Assembly (NCBI GenBank): GCA_905221605.1
Contig: CAJNDS010000087.1
Span: forward strand, 27,501 to 91,500
DNA length: 64,000 nt
Source of the DNA: Symbiodinium natans
Lineage: Eukaryota > Sar > Dinophyceae > Suessiales > Symbiodiniaceae
Direction of reading: 5' to 3'
This document shows, piece after piece, positions 33,761 to 45,165 of the stretch. The position numbers were made by a program, and so were the translations under genes. Below the pieces are notes generated by a model. That model was not told the origin of the DNA and searched no databases. It saw only the letters and a program-made list of their open reading frames with translations. Each line of letters begins with the position of its first letter. Position 1 is the first letter of the stretch.

Positions 33761-34724
33761 CACAAGGTCTTGTACCGATTAATCCATGTGATTTTGCAGT
33801 GAAGGAGCGTTTTGCTGTTGCCTTCGGTTGAAAGTTTTTGGTCCGAGCGGAACCAGTTCGGAGTGCAGTGCTCACAGACGGGGAAACTCGACGTCCAGCT
33901 TCTGGTCCCGCGCATATGTTGTTGCCTCCGGCAGAAACATGCCGCATGTTCATACGAATATTTGGATGTTCGAAAGCGAGTTCCAAATGACGTGGCCATT
34001 TTGGCTACAAGGGATTAAATGAGGAGCCTTCGAATTTCGGCGTAGGGAGATATGGACCCAGAAGTAGGCAGGGCGATCCAAAGGACTGTCCAGGAGGACT
34101 TGGACAGGAGCTTGGATCGGGAGAGTCGCCGAACTTCCTATCGAAGTACCAGGCCTGACCGTCGCTTGCTGCACGTGATAGACGACAAGACAGCCGTGAC
34201 ACTATCATACGAAAACTAGACGAGCTAGGCTGGACGCTCGATTGAACCGCGCAGCACGTCCAGAGAGAGAGTCTGAGCGACCGCCGGGTGCGAGAGCAGT
34301 CCCCGCTTCCACGTCTGCACCAAGCAGTTGGCACGGATCATGAGATCAGCACCTGCGGAGCCCCGCAGAGAGCCACGTGCTGCATCGTGCTGCGGCCAAC
34401 TGGACTGCTTGTCTGCTTGTGATGAGGTAGCAGATCTTCTGGAAAGTGGCGAGTGTCTCTGAGGTCACGCGGAATCGGTGCCGAGATTTGCGCCCGAACC
34501 CGCCCCCATATGAAAGCATGAGGAATGCGGATCTGTCAGAAAGAGCCGCAAAACCCATGAAGCATCCTTTCGCAGTTTGCAATGTCCCATTGCATGGGCG
34601 GAAATTCCAGCAAAGGCAAAGGAAAGTTCCCGTCTAGGGAGTGTCAGCAGTGGAGCCGTGCCCGAGTCGGTGCGACCTCCTTCCGAAAGTGAAAGTGGCG
34701 AGTTGACAGCTGAGTCTAGTTCGA
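33761..34724. other. possible upstream exon, otherwise no gene recognised
   Basis: On the minus strand 33999-33761 is open in two phases and ends at a GTATGT donor, so it may contain the 5' exon of the gene at 31697-33698. Its sequence shows no known domain or clear signal peptide. The rest (34020-34720) has no supported exon. Confidence 0.35.
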
Positions 34725-35399
34725 GTGTTTTCGGAAGCGTGCGTATCTGATTGGCTCCTGGAGATTGGCGATCACACTCGTGGTGTGCATAGGCCAGATG
34801 AGGCAGTATCTGATTTCAGGAAGAAGGCTGCGGTGCCTTGCGCGCAGTCGTCCGACATGAGCGTTGCTGAACTGAGTTGGCCCGAGGAGGTTAGTGATGA
34901 GGATGCCGTGCCGGTTTTCAGCAAGAGGGCGCTTCCTCCTCCCCCCTCTTTTGCTGCCTGTTGCCGAGCAGCAGCAAGCCTTCCTCTGTTAAGCCTAGGG
35001 CCTAGGGCAAAGTCCGAGCGCAACAATGTTCCTTCCCCTGCCAATCTTGCAATCTTGCATCGCGCGAAGGCCGGTATACAGGAATTTGTTTCCCGGACTC
35101 TGCGGAGTGTGCAGATATATTCAAGCTTGAAGAAGTGCGGAGTGGCGATGGACATCATTCATCTCGTTGAAGTTGAAGGAGTGTTGGATGAAACTCGCTT
35201 CCAAACACACACCGCCCCAAACACATCCTCCACCGCACTGAGGTACGCCCGCCTTATGGAGAAATTCCTCGATTGGTGGTTCTCTTTGAATGCGCAGGAC
35301 CGCGAGACCGTATCGGAGAGGGACAGACATGCGCAGTTCGGGCTCACGCGACGCGCCGTCGTTGCGCGCCGCCCCGGAACGCAGCTTGTCGAGAATTGA
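34725..35399 (+). pseudogene. tyrosine-recombinase-like element, N-terminal part
   Basis: The 224-residue frame starts with an acidic segment, has a Pro/Ala-rich linker, then SPANLAILHRAKAGIQEFVS and SSTALRYARLMEKFLDWWFS. The RYARLMEKFLxWW pattern occurs in the DNA-binding part of recombinase-like ORFs common in Symbiodiniaceae. It stops at 35399, and the matching core region follows only at about 36090 in other frames. I see no complete catalytic Arg-His-Arg-Tyr set, so activity is not supported. Family assignment is from pattern recognition only. Confidence 0.45.
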
Positions 35400-36089
35400 C
35401 TGTAGCAAGAGAAAGAAACAAAGAAACACAAATGAGAAGCAATTTACAAGCACACTTCTCCACTCTTGGTTCGGATTCTGCTCTCGGGTTCAGTTCCTGC
35501 TGGTGCGGCCACCGCCAGGCAGTGGGTCCATCCGCGCCCCGAAATCGTTCTCTGTGCTGTCTCCCCTCTCCCCGAAAATGCATTGGGGAGGGGGCTCGTG
35601 GGCTCCCACTTGGGTGTGTTCTCTCAATTTTGTCAGGCTTTGAGAAGGCGGCCACGAGGAGACCGCAAGAACCGTGCATCGGAGTGAGGCCTCCAGTCCA
35701 GCTCGGGGCACAGGGCCGGAGGCACGAGGAACAGTCCGGCTCTAGAAGGCCCGGCCAAAACCGTCTTGCTATGCGCTCGAAGGCTCTCCAAACAGGTACT
35801 CTCGTCCAAGAAATGCTCATTTCCTCTCTCTCTCCCTCTCTCTCTCTCGCCCCCCCTATCCCCGCGTTCTTGCTGAGGGGAAGTGTGAGGGTCGTGCGTG
35901 AGTGAGTCGCGTGCGCGTGTGGTGGGGTGGGGTGGTGACCTCGGACATCCCCCCATTTCGAGGTTCACTGTCACAATCCTTCGACGTCGAGAGCGTTATC
36001 GATGACGGTGTTGGCAAATATATGCACCGCGAGTCCTCACGCACAGCCTGGTGCAGATGGAGCCGCATTAAGCGCTTGACTGATCGCCA
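35400..36089. other. spacer inside the recombinase-like element
   Basis: No long supported frame; a CT-rich tract lies at 35820-35860 and GTGGGGTGGGGTGG at about 35920. It may be an intron or a decayed middle part of the element. Confidence 0.35.
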
Positions 36090-36800
36090 CGCTAAGCGAG
36101 CTGGGAAAGCTTCTGTTCCTGGAACGTTTGGATCTTGCCATCCCAAAGCCACTAAGGCTGATTGCTGGCAACCTTCGACTTTGCATACAAGCCAGCATCA
36201 GATATGATGACCTGCTACACACACACACACTTGCGCTCATGCGAGTGGGTTCGTGATCGCGGCACGGTACACATCCGGGGGCTCCGGTCCAAGGCCGATC
36301 AAACCAATACCGGCGGCCCTCGAGTGTGGGTTGCCAGCTGGGTGCGAACCCGGCGCGTGATAAGTGGATGAGGCTCATGGTTGGAGCTGGCGGGGCACGT
36401 GCTTGTTCTGCCGATGGAAAGGAGTTTTTGGGTCATCCTCCGAAGTTGGCCGAAGATGTGAGTTCCTTGTTTCCAAGATCGCCGCCTGGGTGGATGTCGG
36501 CCTCACGCCGGAGGAAGCGAGCATGAGAACCGAAGCTGGTGCGTTTCGCAGGTGCTTGGAAAGATTGGCATGAGACCATGCCAGACGCGTGCGTACCTTC
36601 GAGAGGCGCTATGGAATCCCACCAGGTCAGTCCCCCAAACCAAACGAGTTTGGACTTTCCAATGCCGCCATGGCTGAGGGCAAGCCCCCTTCACGAAGTG
36701 AGCTACTGCCGACGGATGTCCCTGGCGAATTCTTGGACGCGCTGATGGCTGGAACACGCATCCCAGAGATTGATGAGCTGACCGCCGAAACCTAGAATGA
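36090..36800 (+). pseudogene. tyrosine-recombinase-like core, frameshifted
   Basis: One frame reads LLFLERLDLAIPKPLRLIAG and LRLCIQASIRYDDLLHT up to a short CA run (36216-36230). The adjacent frame continues with RSCEWVRDRGTV, IRGLRSKADQTNTGGPRVWV and ASW. The change of frame falls in the CACACACACAC run, a slippage hotspot. Further pieces (AGAWKDWHETMPDA; DVPGEFLDALMAGTRIPEI, ending at a stop near 36794) lie in yet other phases. Together they look like a decayed copy of the core continuing from 34725-35399. Confidence 0.5.
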
Positions 36801-36810
36801 CAGTCCCGAG

Positions 36811-37647
36811 GTGAGTGACCCGATATCCCCAGCGACTCCCGCTCACCAGCTGGCTGTGGTGAACACTGGCGAATCCTCGGAAGATTGCGACAGCGAGGAC
36901 GACTTGGTAGAGTTCTTCGTGCAGCTCGCCGACGGAAAAGGTGGAAAGGTGGAAAGGTGCACCTTCCAAAAACTGGTCTCACGGCTCCTGACGACAAGCT
37001 CCTGCCAAGATGTTCGTCCGCAGAGGTGGCCTACGAGAAGCTTGTTGCCGAAGTTGGTGTTGATGGCGAAGCAACGTGATTCAACGACGCCTGGGTTTAC
37101 GCCGCCACATACACCGGTGGCAGACGCCGCTTGTTTGGCACCACCTGCAGTCTATTTGCAAAGCGACGCCCCCTGTCACATCCAAGCTCGAGGCCTGGCT
37201 GCCTGGCATTCTGTTTCTGTGGCCTGTTGGTCCCCGAGTGTATGGGCCCCGACGGCCACATCACGGCCGCCGGCAGTCCGCGCTGCTCGAAGCGTACCGG
37301 CACAACAGCAACTGCAGCTGCCCAGTAGTCGGGAGTCAGCTTTTGTTCCCAAGCACTCGCCGACGATGCCCGACGCTCGCGCGCCGAGGGCGTGGCCGGT
37401 GAACGTCCACGAGCTGCCCGACACGGACGCCGCCGGGCTCGCCGTCGCAACCCGATATCGCGGGATGCCAGCGATCATGCCGATGAAGCTGTACCCGTCT
37501 GCCCAGCTGAGGTTGAGCCACCGAGCAGTGGCGTGCGCGCCACGACGCCGACACCCGGCATCCACGGAGCATCTTTGGCCGCCCTTGACGACATCGCTGC
37601 GGCGGATCTGCCTTTTGTGCGATCAGCACTGCGGACAGCGCTGGTGA
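36811..37647 (+). pseudogene. possible 3' part of the recombinase-like element
   Basis: The frame begins DPISPATPAHQLAVVNTGES, followed by acidic DCDSEDDLVEFFVQLADGK. It continues from the previous piece across one stop (36793-36795). After about 37000 the sequence is GC-rich, Ala/Arg/Pro-rich and open on both strands, which is weak evidence for coding. No domain is recognised. Confidence 0.3.
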
Positions 37648-37979
37648 CGGCCTTGAGCCGCTTGCGCGATTCCACGGGTGCGTGGCATGGCACCCCCGCT
37701 TCGCCAGCTTGGAAGTTGTTTCTCCTCGCCTCGCGAATGCGCTTGGCGCGTAGAACCCACCGTGGGGCCCAGGGGCGGGACGAGCTTCTGCCGCAAGCAG
37801 CTGCGTTCCAGCGTGGTGAGTGGACAGCGCTCCTGGACACCGGCGGACGTTCCAAGAGCTCACTCTCATTACTCTCATTCACAGGCTCTGAGGCATCCAA
37901 ACTGTCCATGTCTCGGTAGAGACAAACGCTACCAGTTCCAGCCGCACGGGGCGTTGGCTCAGGTAGTCGCGCCACTAAT

Positions 37980-39090
37980 ATTATAATCCTGTAGAGAACG
38001 ACGTCATGAAGGTAGCGAATTATAGTTCTCGCTTGTAATAATAACCGGGCATTTAATACAATTATAATATGAGCCCGGGATAGTAATTAATGTGTCTACA
38101 GGAATACTGTTATTCTCGCGGTTAGACAATATAATTATGGTGTACGCATAAGCCCTTATAATATAGGTTCTTTGTGCTCTCTTCCCTTTACGAATATGAT
38201 TGTAAGGGAATGAAAGTAATGAATGTACGCACGAATCATATGAACACGTGAACGCAACAAGAACCCCACTCTCCAGGCCTGTCATTAACCTCTTTTACAC
38301 GGCTAAAACCATTGAGTCCTTCCTTATAAGACGTGATATCCTGTTCATGCCTTTCACCGCCAGTCTAGTTCCTTGAGTTCCAGCGTTCCCTGACACATAG
38401 CCCCTTGACCGTACATTTCCTAGAGTTAAAGGACAGGTGAATTACCAGTATGAAGAGATCCCAAGGGAAGACTCATGAACTAGCCCGTTTCGTTCTCACT
38501 TTTTAATATTGTATTCACGCACCAACAATAAGAATTACATGTGCGCATGAATGAACTTATGAGCGCACACATGTCATCCTAATAATACTACCTTTTGGGG
38601 GATTATTTAATTTATAACGGGCTTATTGCGTGTACTTCTTTCTTCTCACGCTTATTGAATGACCGCAGGAAAAGGCCCCAGTTTTGGATGTCATGTCTTC
38701 GTCTTATTACACGGGCAAAAGAAAGAAATAAGAAAGCCCGTGCAATTTACTACTGTATTAGTCTATTAATAGTGTAGTTCATGGCGGGCTAATATAAGTC
38801 TTTTCATAGGCCCGGCTATTAAGTGAATAATAAGGGTTTTTCAATGAACGCAATGAAGCGAGAACACAATGAAATAGAATGAACGAAGTGAACCGCGTAA
38901 ACGAGAAAACGAAATTAAATTATAAGTGAAGCGCATGAATTTAATGAGAGAACGAGCGAGCGCCCTAATGATTATATCCTAGATCCAGAGGTGAAAGCAT
39001 AAAGTGAGTAAAAGGGCGCATGAATATACTTATTATAAGCCCTTTTGCGTACAGCATTTTGGGTGCCATTTTCGTTCCTTTTATACTGTA
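37980..39090. other. AT-rich island, no gene
   Basis: Composition drops sharply to AT-rich with scattered GCCCG/CGGGC clusters (GAGCCCGGGATAG, AACGGGCTTATTG, AAAGCCCGTGC, ATAGGCCCGGC) and AACGAAGTGAAC-type words near 38880. No long ORF and no rRNA or tRNA that I can recognise. The same words reappear at 41180 beyond the LINE, so the island may once have been continuous. An organellar or foreign origin is possible but not shown. Confidence 0.5.
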
Positions 39091-39093
39091 CGG

Positions 39094-40850
39094 CCCCCTT
39101 GTTCGATTTCAATAATTATCGTCCCATCAGCCTCCTTTGTTGCAGCCTCAAAATCTTCGAGCGTTTCTTGCTGGCGCGGCTGCTTCCCAGGGTCGACCCG
39201 CAACTCGATGAGTGTCAAGCCGGGTTTCGCTGGGGGGCCGAGGAGCAAATCTACACCTTGGCCGAGACGCTCAGGCTGCGTGCCAGGAAGCGTACCTTCT
39301 GTGCTTTCGTGGATGTACGCAAAGCTTTTGATGTTGCATGGAGGGATGCGGTGTTAGTTAGGCTTGCGGAGACCGGCGTTAGTGGTTCGATGTGGTCGGT
39401 AATTGCAGACCTCCTTTGTGAAACCACAGCTCGAGTCCGTGTGAATGGTCTGACTTCGCAGCCTTGGACAGAAACGGCCGGCGTGCGTCAAGGGAGCGTC
39501 TTAGGTCCGCTGCTTTTCAACATCTTGTTCAATGGTATTGCCGATGCTGTGCGTGCAGTATGTCCGGGCGTTGCGTTGGGCCCTGGCCCAAGCGCCCCTC
39601 GCGTGACACTTCTTCTGTACGCTGATGATCTGGTAATCTTGGCAGATGATGCAGCGACCTTGCAACGTGCCTTAGATGCTATCGGCAACTGGGGCGCACG
39701 GTGGCGTTTCTCTTTTGGGATTGGTCCCGAAAAAACAGCTGTGATGGTTGTTGGGTCCAGGCTCCTGAACTTCCACTTTTCCTTGCAGGGTTGTGCCGTC
39801 CCGTGCGTGCCACACTACACCTACCTGGGTGTTACATTCGCAGCCTCTCGAAAATGGCGTCAACATGAGACTCGGCTCATAGTTAAAAGTACTCGCCGCT
39901 TTTACCAGTTTTTGGGTTGGGCCGAGAATCGCCAGCTACACACAGGATTCCGCAATGCTCTATTCCAAACCTATGTTTTGCCTTCCACGCTGTATGGCAC
40001 ACAGTTCCTTGATTCAGCGACGATTGCTCGCTTGGACAAGGTCATCCGCCAGTGGGGGAGACGTTTGCTGCAATGGCCCAGTGGTGCACCGGGGGCAGCA
40101 GTCCTTGGTGAGCTTGGCTGGGCACCCTTTCTGTTTCAGGTTAAGCGCCTGCAGTTTGGTCTTTTTGGCAGACTTTCTGCCACAAGCACGCGCGACGTCC
40201 GCAGAGGCTTGGCAGCACGCGTCTTCAATTTTGCCCTGAGTCGACCAGGCTCTTGGGCATATGAGACCGCCCAGACCTTGCATCAGGATGGCGTCATGTC
40301 TCCGGCATCGTACGGGGTGCTCCCGGGATCGGGTCTTCGACGTGTCTGGCAGTGGACTAGGCATCAGGTTGTACAGACCTTGCAGCAACGTGCCCATGCG
40401 AGTTACCGCGCAGAATTGCTGGCAGTACCTTCGCTGGCCAATTATGCGGTCTATCAGCCTCGATTGCATTGCCTGGTCAGCATACACTCCTCCGGGCTCC
40501 CCATCTCCGCAGTCCGAGAGTGGACCCTGGCCCGGTGTGGCCATCACCCATTTACGGATGGTAGGAGCGCCCGTCATTCGCACAGGACGGAATCTCTGTG
40601 CCTTTGTGGTGACCAGTGCAACCTGCTTCACGCAATTCGAGCTTGTCCATTGCTGGCCTCGCAACGGCGTCACTGGCTCACTCGTCTGGGGTTACAGCGC
40701 GTTCCTCAGTTTGGAGATGATGAGTTGCTTCGCTGGATCTTTGACCCCAGCTTGGTTCTGAACAGTCGTTCATCTGTCAATGCTCATGTCCACTATGTGG
40801 CAGCCATCTGCCAGATTGCTCGCAACTTGTTGGCGGGCTTGCAGCTATGA
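39094..40850 (+). CDS. LINE reverse transcriptase, 5'-truncated
   Basis: This is the RT and C-terminal part of a non-LTR retrotransposon, which would copy its RNA at a nicked target. Motifs in order: FDFNNYRPISLLCCSLKIFE, AFVDVRKAFDVAW (catalytic Asp), GVRQGSVLGPLLFNILFNG, LLLYADDLVIL (YADD), VPHYTYLGVTF, and near the C-terminus a zinc-knuckle-like LCLCGDQCNLLHAIRACP. No endonuclease domain precedes it; homology starts abruptly at about 39094 next to AT-rich DNA, as expected of 5' truncation on insertion. No poly-A tail is obvious after the stop. The frame itself is open for nearly 600 codons, so the insertion may be fairly recent. Confidence 0.85.
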
Positions 40851-41289
40851 GCGTAGTACTGGATTGTTCGGCGGCCAATGTGCCTGGCCGTTTGTAGTGT
40901 ATATATGTACTGACCGTCAACGGTTGTTCAAGGACAGACTCTCTCCCTTAACTAAATAGGAAGAGAAAGAAGCGAACGAGGGAGTGAAACGAACTAATTT
41001 GCAAGGTAACGCACAGGCAAGGGCTCTCGACTGGCAAGGCCAACTCCTGCTTATGAGGGCGGCACAAAAGTGAGCCAAGCGGTCAACGGGGACTAGAGCC
41101 TGAAAGGAAAGAACCCGGAGGCCTGAAGGAACGACCCCAGACGGGGAGGAGAGGAAGGAGGGGCCGCAGCCCAAGGTAACGAAGTGAACGCGCGAAATTA
41201 GTGAGTGAACGTCGTATTTTAGGAGCGTGTACGTATGCACGAATTTTAGACTAGGGTCTAGTGCCTTTGTGGCCCGACTAGATCTTGAG
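40851..41289. other. LINE 3' region and right part of the AT-rich island
   Basis: The first 70 bases are presumably 3' UTR of the LINE (TGTATATATGTACTG). From about 41160 the AACGAAGTGAAC and GAACGTCGTATTTTAGG words return, resembling 38870-38960. No gene. Confidence 0.4.
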
Positions 41290-41787
41290 CCGGGTCACAG
41301 GACCCGCAGATCGCCTCTGTATGAGGCGCCCGTTGTAGCGGAGGTATGAGTGACTGTCAGCACATACTTGGTGTCCTTCTTGGCCTTCCACAAATTGCAA
41401 GCGATGACTTCGAGCTCCATGGCCGTCGGTGTGGCCATGAGGGGGAACATCAGCTTGAGCTGCTCCGCGAGGGACGGCTGCAAGAAGCTTGTCCGTCTGG
41501 GCCAGGGCGGCTTGCTCGTCCTGAGAAAGTCGCTGCAACTCCCAGCAAGGTGGCGTCGCAGCACAAAGCCTCGCCCCTGGGGGACGCGCCGTAGATGACG
41601 AGGTCAAGCCTTCGGCGGTCGTCCGCTGCAACCCCCGGCGCCGTGGTGTCGGCGAGCCACTGCTGGGGGACGACACGTCCTTGGGGCCGACGGCTTCCCG
41701 CGCCACCTGGACCCACGCCCGCTCGAGCACGAAGCCTCGGCGAGCCCCCTCTTTGTTACATATGTTCGACGTTCCCTGTCGTGTCAT
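41290..41787 (-). pseudogene. R2/R4-like LINE endonuclease remnant
   Basis: Minus-strand frames contain VVPQQWLADTTAPGV, DDRRRLDLVIYGASPRGEAL and CCDATL, the restriction-like endonuclease region (RRxDxVxxG, then cxDATLvsP) of R2-type LINEs. The signal then moves frame to LMATPTAMELEVIACNLWKA. The fragment is short and frameshifted, hence dead. Confidence 0.6.
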
Positions 41788-42475
41788 AAAGACTGTGTTG
41801 CAAAAAGGCGCCGAGAACTTTTTGCACAGCCTGGCATTCTGATGGAATCACTACCCTGAACCCTGATTGCAACGAGCGATGACGCCCTCGCAGGTGCACC
41901 TTGGCGTTTCGATGCGTTTTGTGCGTCCAATACAGGGTCACATAAACACATGCTCATTGCTAGCGTGCCCTCGCGGTTCGTGTTCCTTGCAAAACTATAG
42001 CCTGGTAAGTACCAACTATGTGACTTTTGCTGATTCCGCAGGGCGCACAGCGATTGGGTTATCTTTTGGGCTTGCAGGCCAATAAACCACATCGCTCCTG
42101 CCCCTTGCACCATGGCTTTGAAGAAACAAACGCTTCGCAAAAAACGATACGTCTTTTTTTTACAGCGCCAAATGCCAGCATAGGCCCAGAACCCTGCCCG
42201 CATGGCCGAGATGCGCTTATCAATCTCCGTGTTCTTGTTGCCATTGTTGTGCACCCACCACCCCGGCATCTCGCAACTCCGAGCTTTTTTGCAGGCGTGA
42301 CCTTGTTGGGAAGCATGGCCGCCTTGCGGTTAGCCTGTGCCCCAGCACCCATCCATCTCGTGCACCATGAGCTCAGCAATGTCATCAGCATACATGGTCA
42401 TTGCCGCATCAATCGTTGGACTGAGTACGTGACAAATTTCTTTGACGTCGCGCGGGGTGATTTTGTATAGCATTG
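41788..42475 (-). pseudogene. LINE RT fragment with YADD
   Basis: Reading leftward from 42475: LYKITPRDVKEICHVLSPTI, DAAMTMYADDIAELMVHEMD (RT catalytic YADD), then after frame shifts GWWVHNNGNKNTEIDKRIS, MRAGFWAYAGIWR and YRFLRSVCFFKAMVQGA, the thumb region. The RT half before YADD is missing here but a matching N-terminal half lies at 45166-46016, on the far side of the R2-like element, so the two may be one LINE split by insertion. Confidence 0.55.
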
Positions 42476-42634
42476 AGAGAATTGAACAAAAAACCGCCGA
42501 TGTTTAGAATGATTCTAACATTGACGTGACGTCATGCTCAAATGCAGTTTGACACCATGTAAAATTGCGTTCTTTGCCTGGGCATGCAGGACTTACTTAT
42601 CCGCATCAACCACGTTGTTGCCATACTCGAAGAG

Positions 42635-42638
<4 letters not shown>

Positions 42639-42665
<27 letters not shown>
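42639..42665 (-). other. poly-A tail of the R2-like LINE
   Basis: A run of about 25 T on the plus strand, i.e. A on the sense strand, 60 bp downstream of the LINE stop codon. It marks the 3' end of the inserted copy and shows RNA-mediated insertion. Confidence 0.8.
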
Positions 42666-42724
42666 CTTCGCACCTTTTCTCCGCCAGCCGGAAAGTCACA
42701 GAGTCGGGGGTCACCGGGAAGGGG

Positions 42725-45165
42725 TCAGCGGGCGGGGAGGCGGCTTGCAGCGACCGGCCGTTCCCAGCGCCCGTCAGCGAGGAGCTCATGAAGCTCGGGT
42801 TCGCTGTCGTCGCCGTTGGCCTCGCCCGCCAGGGGCAGCTCAAGGAGGGAGCTGGCGAAGGAGCGCTGCGCCGCGACTGCGAGCAGCGCAGTCCAGCGGG
42901 AGATCCGTGCTGCCCGGGCCGCGGGTCGCAAGTGTGCCGGGACAGTCGCAGCCCGGTGGCGCGCAAGCAGGCGGAGGAAGGTGGCTGCTTCAGCGCCGAA
43001 GCGCCCCCCAACCTCAAGCCCGATCACGACGAGGCGGCAGCGCCGTGCCCGCTGCAGTTCCGGATACGTGCCTTGCCTCTTGCGCCTCGCTGCCGCGGCG
43101 ACGCAGTGGCCAGGCTCGACGTCAGCCCGTGGGTGGGGTTCCCCTGCACGCGTCAGCGGCGACACGAGGGTGGCATCGAGGGCGAGTTGCGCACCGTGCC
43201 ACAGGGGGAGCCCGTTGGCGACCACTTCAATCCGCCGGTCATCGGCGACGGGCACATCAATGTTCATGTCCGCGACACGCACATTCCTCGCGACGCGAGC
43301 GCCACCCTCACGGCAAACGCGCACGACCGCTCGTTCCAGCGGCGCGGCGCGCGCGGCGAGGACCCCCGACGTGGCGCAGGCAGCCCGGTGGTCGCCAAGG
43401 GGGTCCAGCCGACCCCCACAGCTGCAGGACCGCGGAGCGAGTGGGAGGGCCAGGCGCAGCCGCCGGAGTAGAAGGACACGGAACTGAGCACTGGGTATGC
43501 GCACGGCCTCGTGGGTGGGCGAAACGGTGAAGGCGCGAGCAGGGTGAGGCCCTGCTTGCGAGAGCAGCAGCGCGCGGGACGCAGGTGGAAGGTCAGAAAG
43601 GTGCGTCTCACACGCGCGCTCATCGCACGCACGGGCGGCTCGCCGCTGCCAGCCCCGCAAGGCATTGCCAGCATCATGCCCTCCCTCTCGTGCTGGGGGA
43701 GCGGCCGCGACGTCGAGGACTGCCGGCCACACAGGCGCGGCGAAACCAAGGTCGCAAAGGCGCTCCCGCGCGCTGTTAGCAGCGGCGGCAGAGGGCAGGG
43801 GGATTCTGCCATCGAGGGCACTGAGCAAGCGTTCAGCAGCCCCGGGTGCCCGAGCCTGGATGACAGGAAAGGTGTCACACCAGGAAGCCCAGTGCGCAGC
43901 GGGACGATCTGCACATGCAGAACGCAGGCCGAGTCCACCACACCGCCAGGCAAGCCGCGCCGTCCGAAGACTGTGTTCGGGCAGCTGCTCGGCATCGAGT
44001 TGGAGGAGCTCTGCAAGGCAACGTGCAATGGCATCATCGTGGTCACGCGCGAACCCTTCCGTGAGGTGGGGCGGGAGGGCCCGGAGGAGGAAGTTAGCGC
44101 GGGGCACCGCGCAGAAATGAAGCAGCAGCCAGGCTGCCTGCAAGCTGTCAAGCCGTGGGACACGGCTGAGCAGCGTGTCATGCTCGGTGCGCTTGAGGCG
44201 GAGTCGCTCGCGGATGTAGGCTTCGTGGCCGAGCGGCGCGCCGAGTACCAGGAGCCCCTGCTGCGCGGGCGGGAGGGACCAGTCGCCAACCCAGACGGGC
44301 TCCAAGACGTCGCGGGTTAGGTCAGCGATGGAAGGGGGCTCCTCACCTGCCGCGTTCCAGATGCGTGTCTTGCCAGCATGAAGTTGGACGCGGGCGTGCT
44401 CCCACAAGGCAGCGCTCAACGCATCCAGCAGGGGGCGAACACGCTCCGGGCTCGCGACGATGTAAATATCGTCCAGGAAGGCGAAGAGGGCCTCTCCGTC
44501 AAGGAGCTGGTCTTGCACCACCATGAGGGCGGGGTGTTGCGCGAGGGCATAAAGCGCCGGCATAAGCGGGTCTCCCTGTTCGCCGCCTTCGCCCTTATAG
44601 ACGACATGCCCAACGCCGTCCGCGTCCTGCCAGGCATACGCGCTGGGCTCGGAGTAGAATTGGCGCGCGCAAGGGAGCAGAGGCTGGAGTGCTGGACGCT
44701 CGAAAAGGCCACGCAACATGGCCTGGCGGGCGACATGGTCGAATGCGCCGACCGCGTCTACCGACAAGATGGTGGCGCGGGGCGCGGCCTCCGTGGCGGC
44801 GCGCAACAGGCGCGTGACAGCTTCCGTGCCAGCGGACGTGCTCAGCCCGAACTCAAAAGGGAGACAAGCGTCCTGCAGTTGTGGGGCGAACTGCTGGGCC
44901 AGGACGCGCCCAACAAGGCGGCGCAACACATCTCCGACGACCAAAGCACGCACGCGGCCGTTGGGCTTACGCAAGGCAACGATGCGTCCGACCCGGATGG
45001 CAGCAAGGACCGTAGCGGGCACCTGTGCGTGGGCGAGCTGCTCAGCAGCGCCATGCAGCAAACGGCAATCCTCCTCGTCATCCAGCATGACGCGAAGATG
45101 CTCGTTGGTAGCCCCGGACGGGCCTGCCGCGGACCCCCGCCGAGCCGACTGCAGGACGCCTGGAG
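42725..45165 (-). CDS. R2-like LINE: RT plus restriction-like endonuclease
   Basis: The frame is open from about 45165 (ATG at 45088, but homology GPSGATNEHLRVMLDDEE begins before it, so the copy is 5'-truncated). RT motifs: IVALRKPNGRVRALVVGDVL, TILSVDAVGAFDHV (catalytic Asp), GEGGEQGDPLMPALYALAQH, and ALFAFLDDIYIVASPE, where FLDD stands for the usual YADD. C-terminal: SCSCGGRLDPLGDHRAAC (zinc knuckle), then NVRVADMNIDVPVADDRRIE and LALDATLVSPLTR, the PD-(D/E)xK-type endonuclease. The stop at 42725 is followed by a short 3' UTR and poly-A. GC is much higher than in its surroundings. It appears inserted into another LINE (41788-42475 and 45166-46016). Confidence 0.85.

Noticed and set aside
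33704-33763. Signal peptide or membrane anchor MVCLFVVFVLFLYIP on the glycosyltransferase-like protein
   Set aside because: The DNA is a T-rich tract starting at GTATGT and ending CCCAG, i.e. a short intron; the hydrophobic peptide is probably not translated.
37100-37986. Several ORFs of 100-180 residues on both strands
   Set aside because: GC-rich, Arg/Ala/Pro-biased, mutually overlapping and without a recognisable motif; at most the first 60 residues from 36811 look coding.
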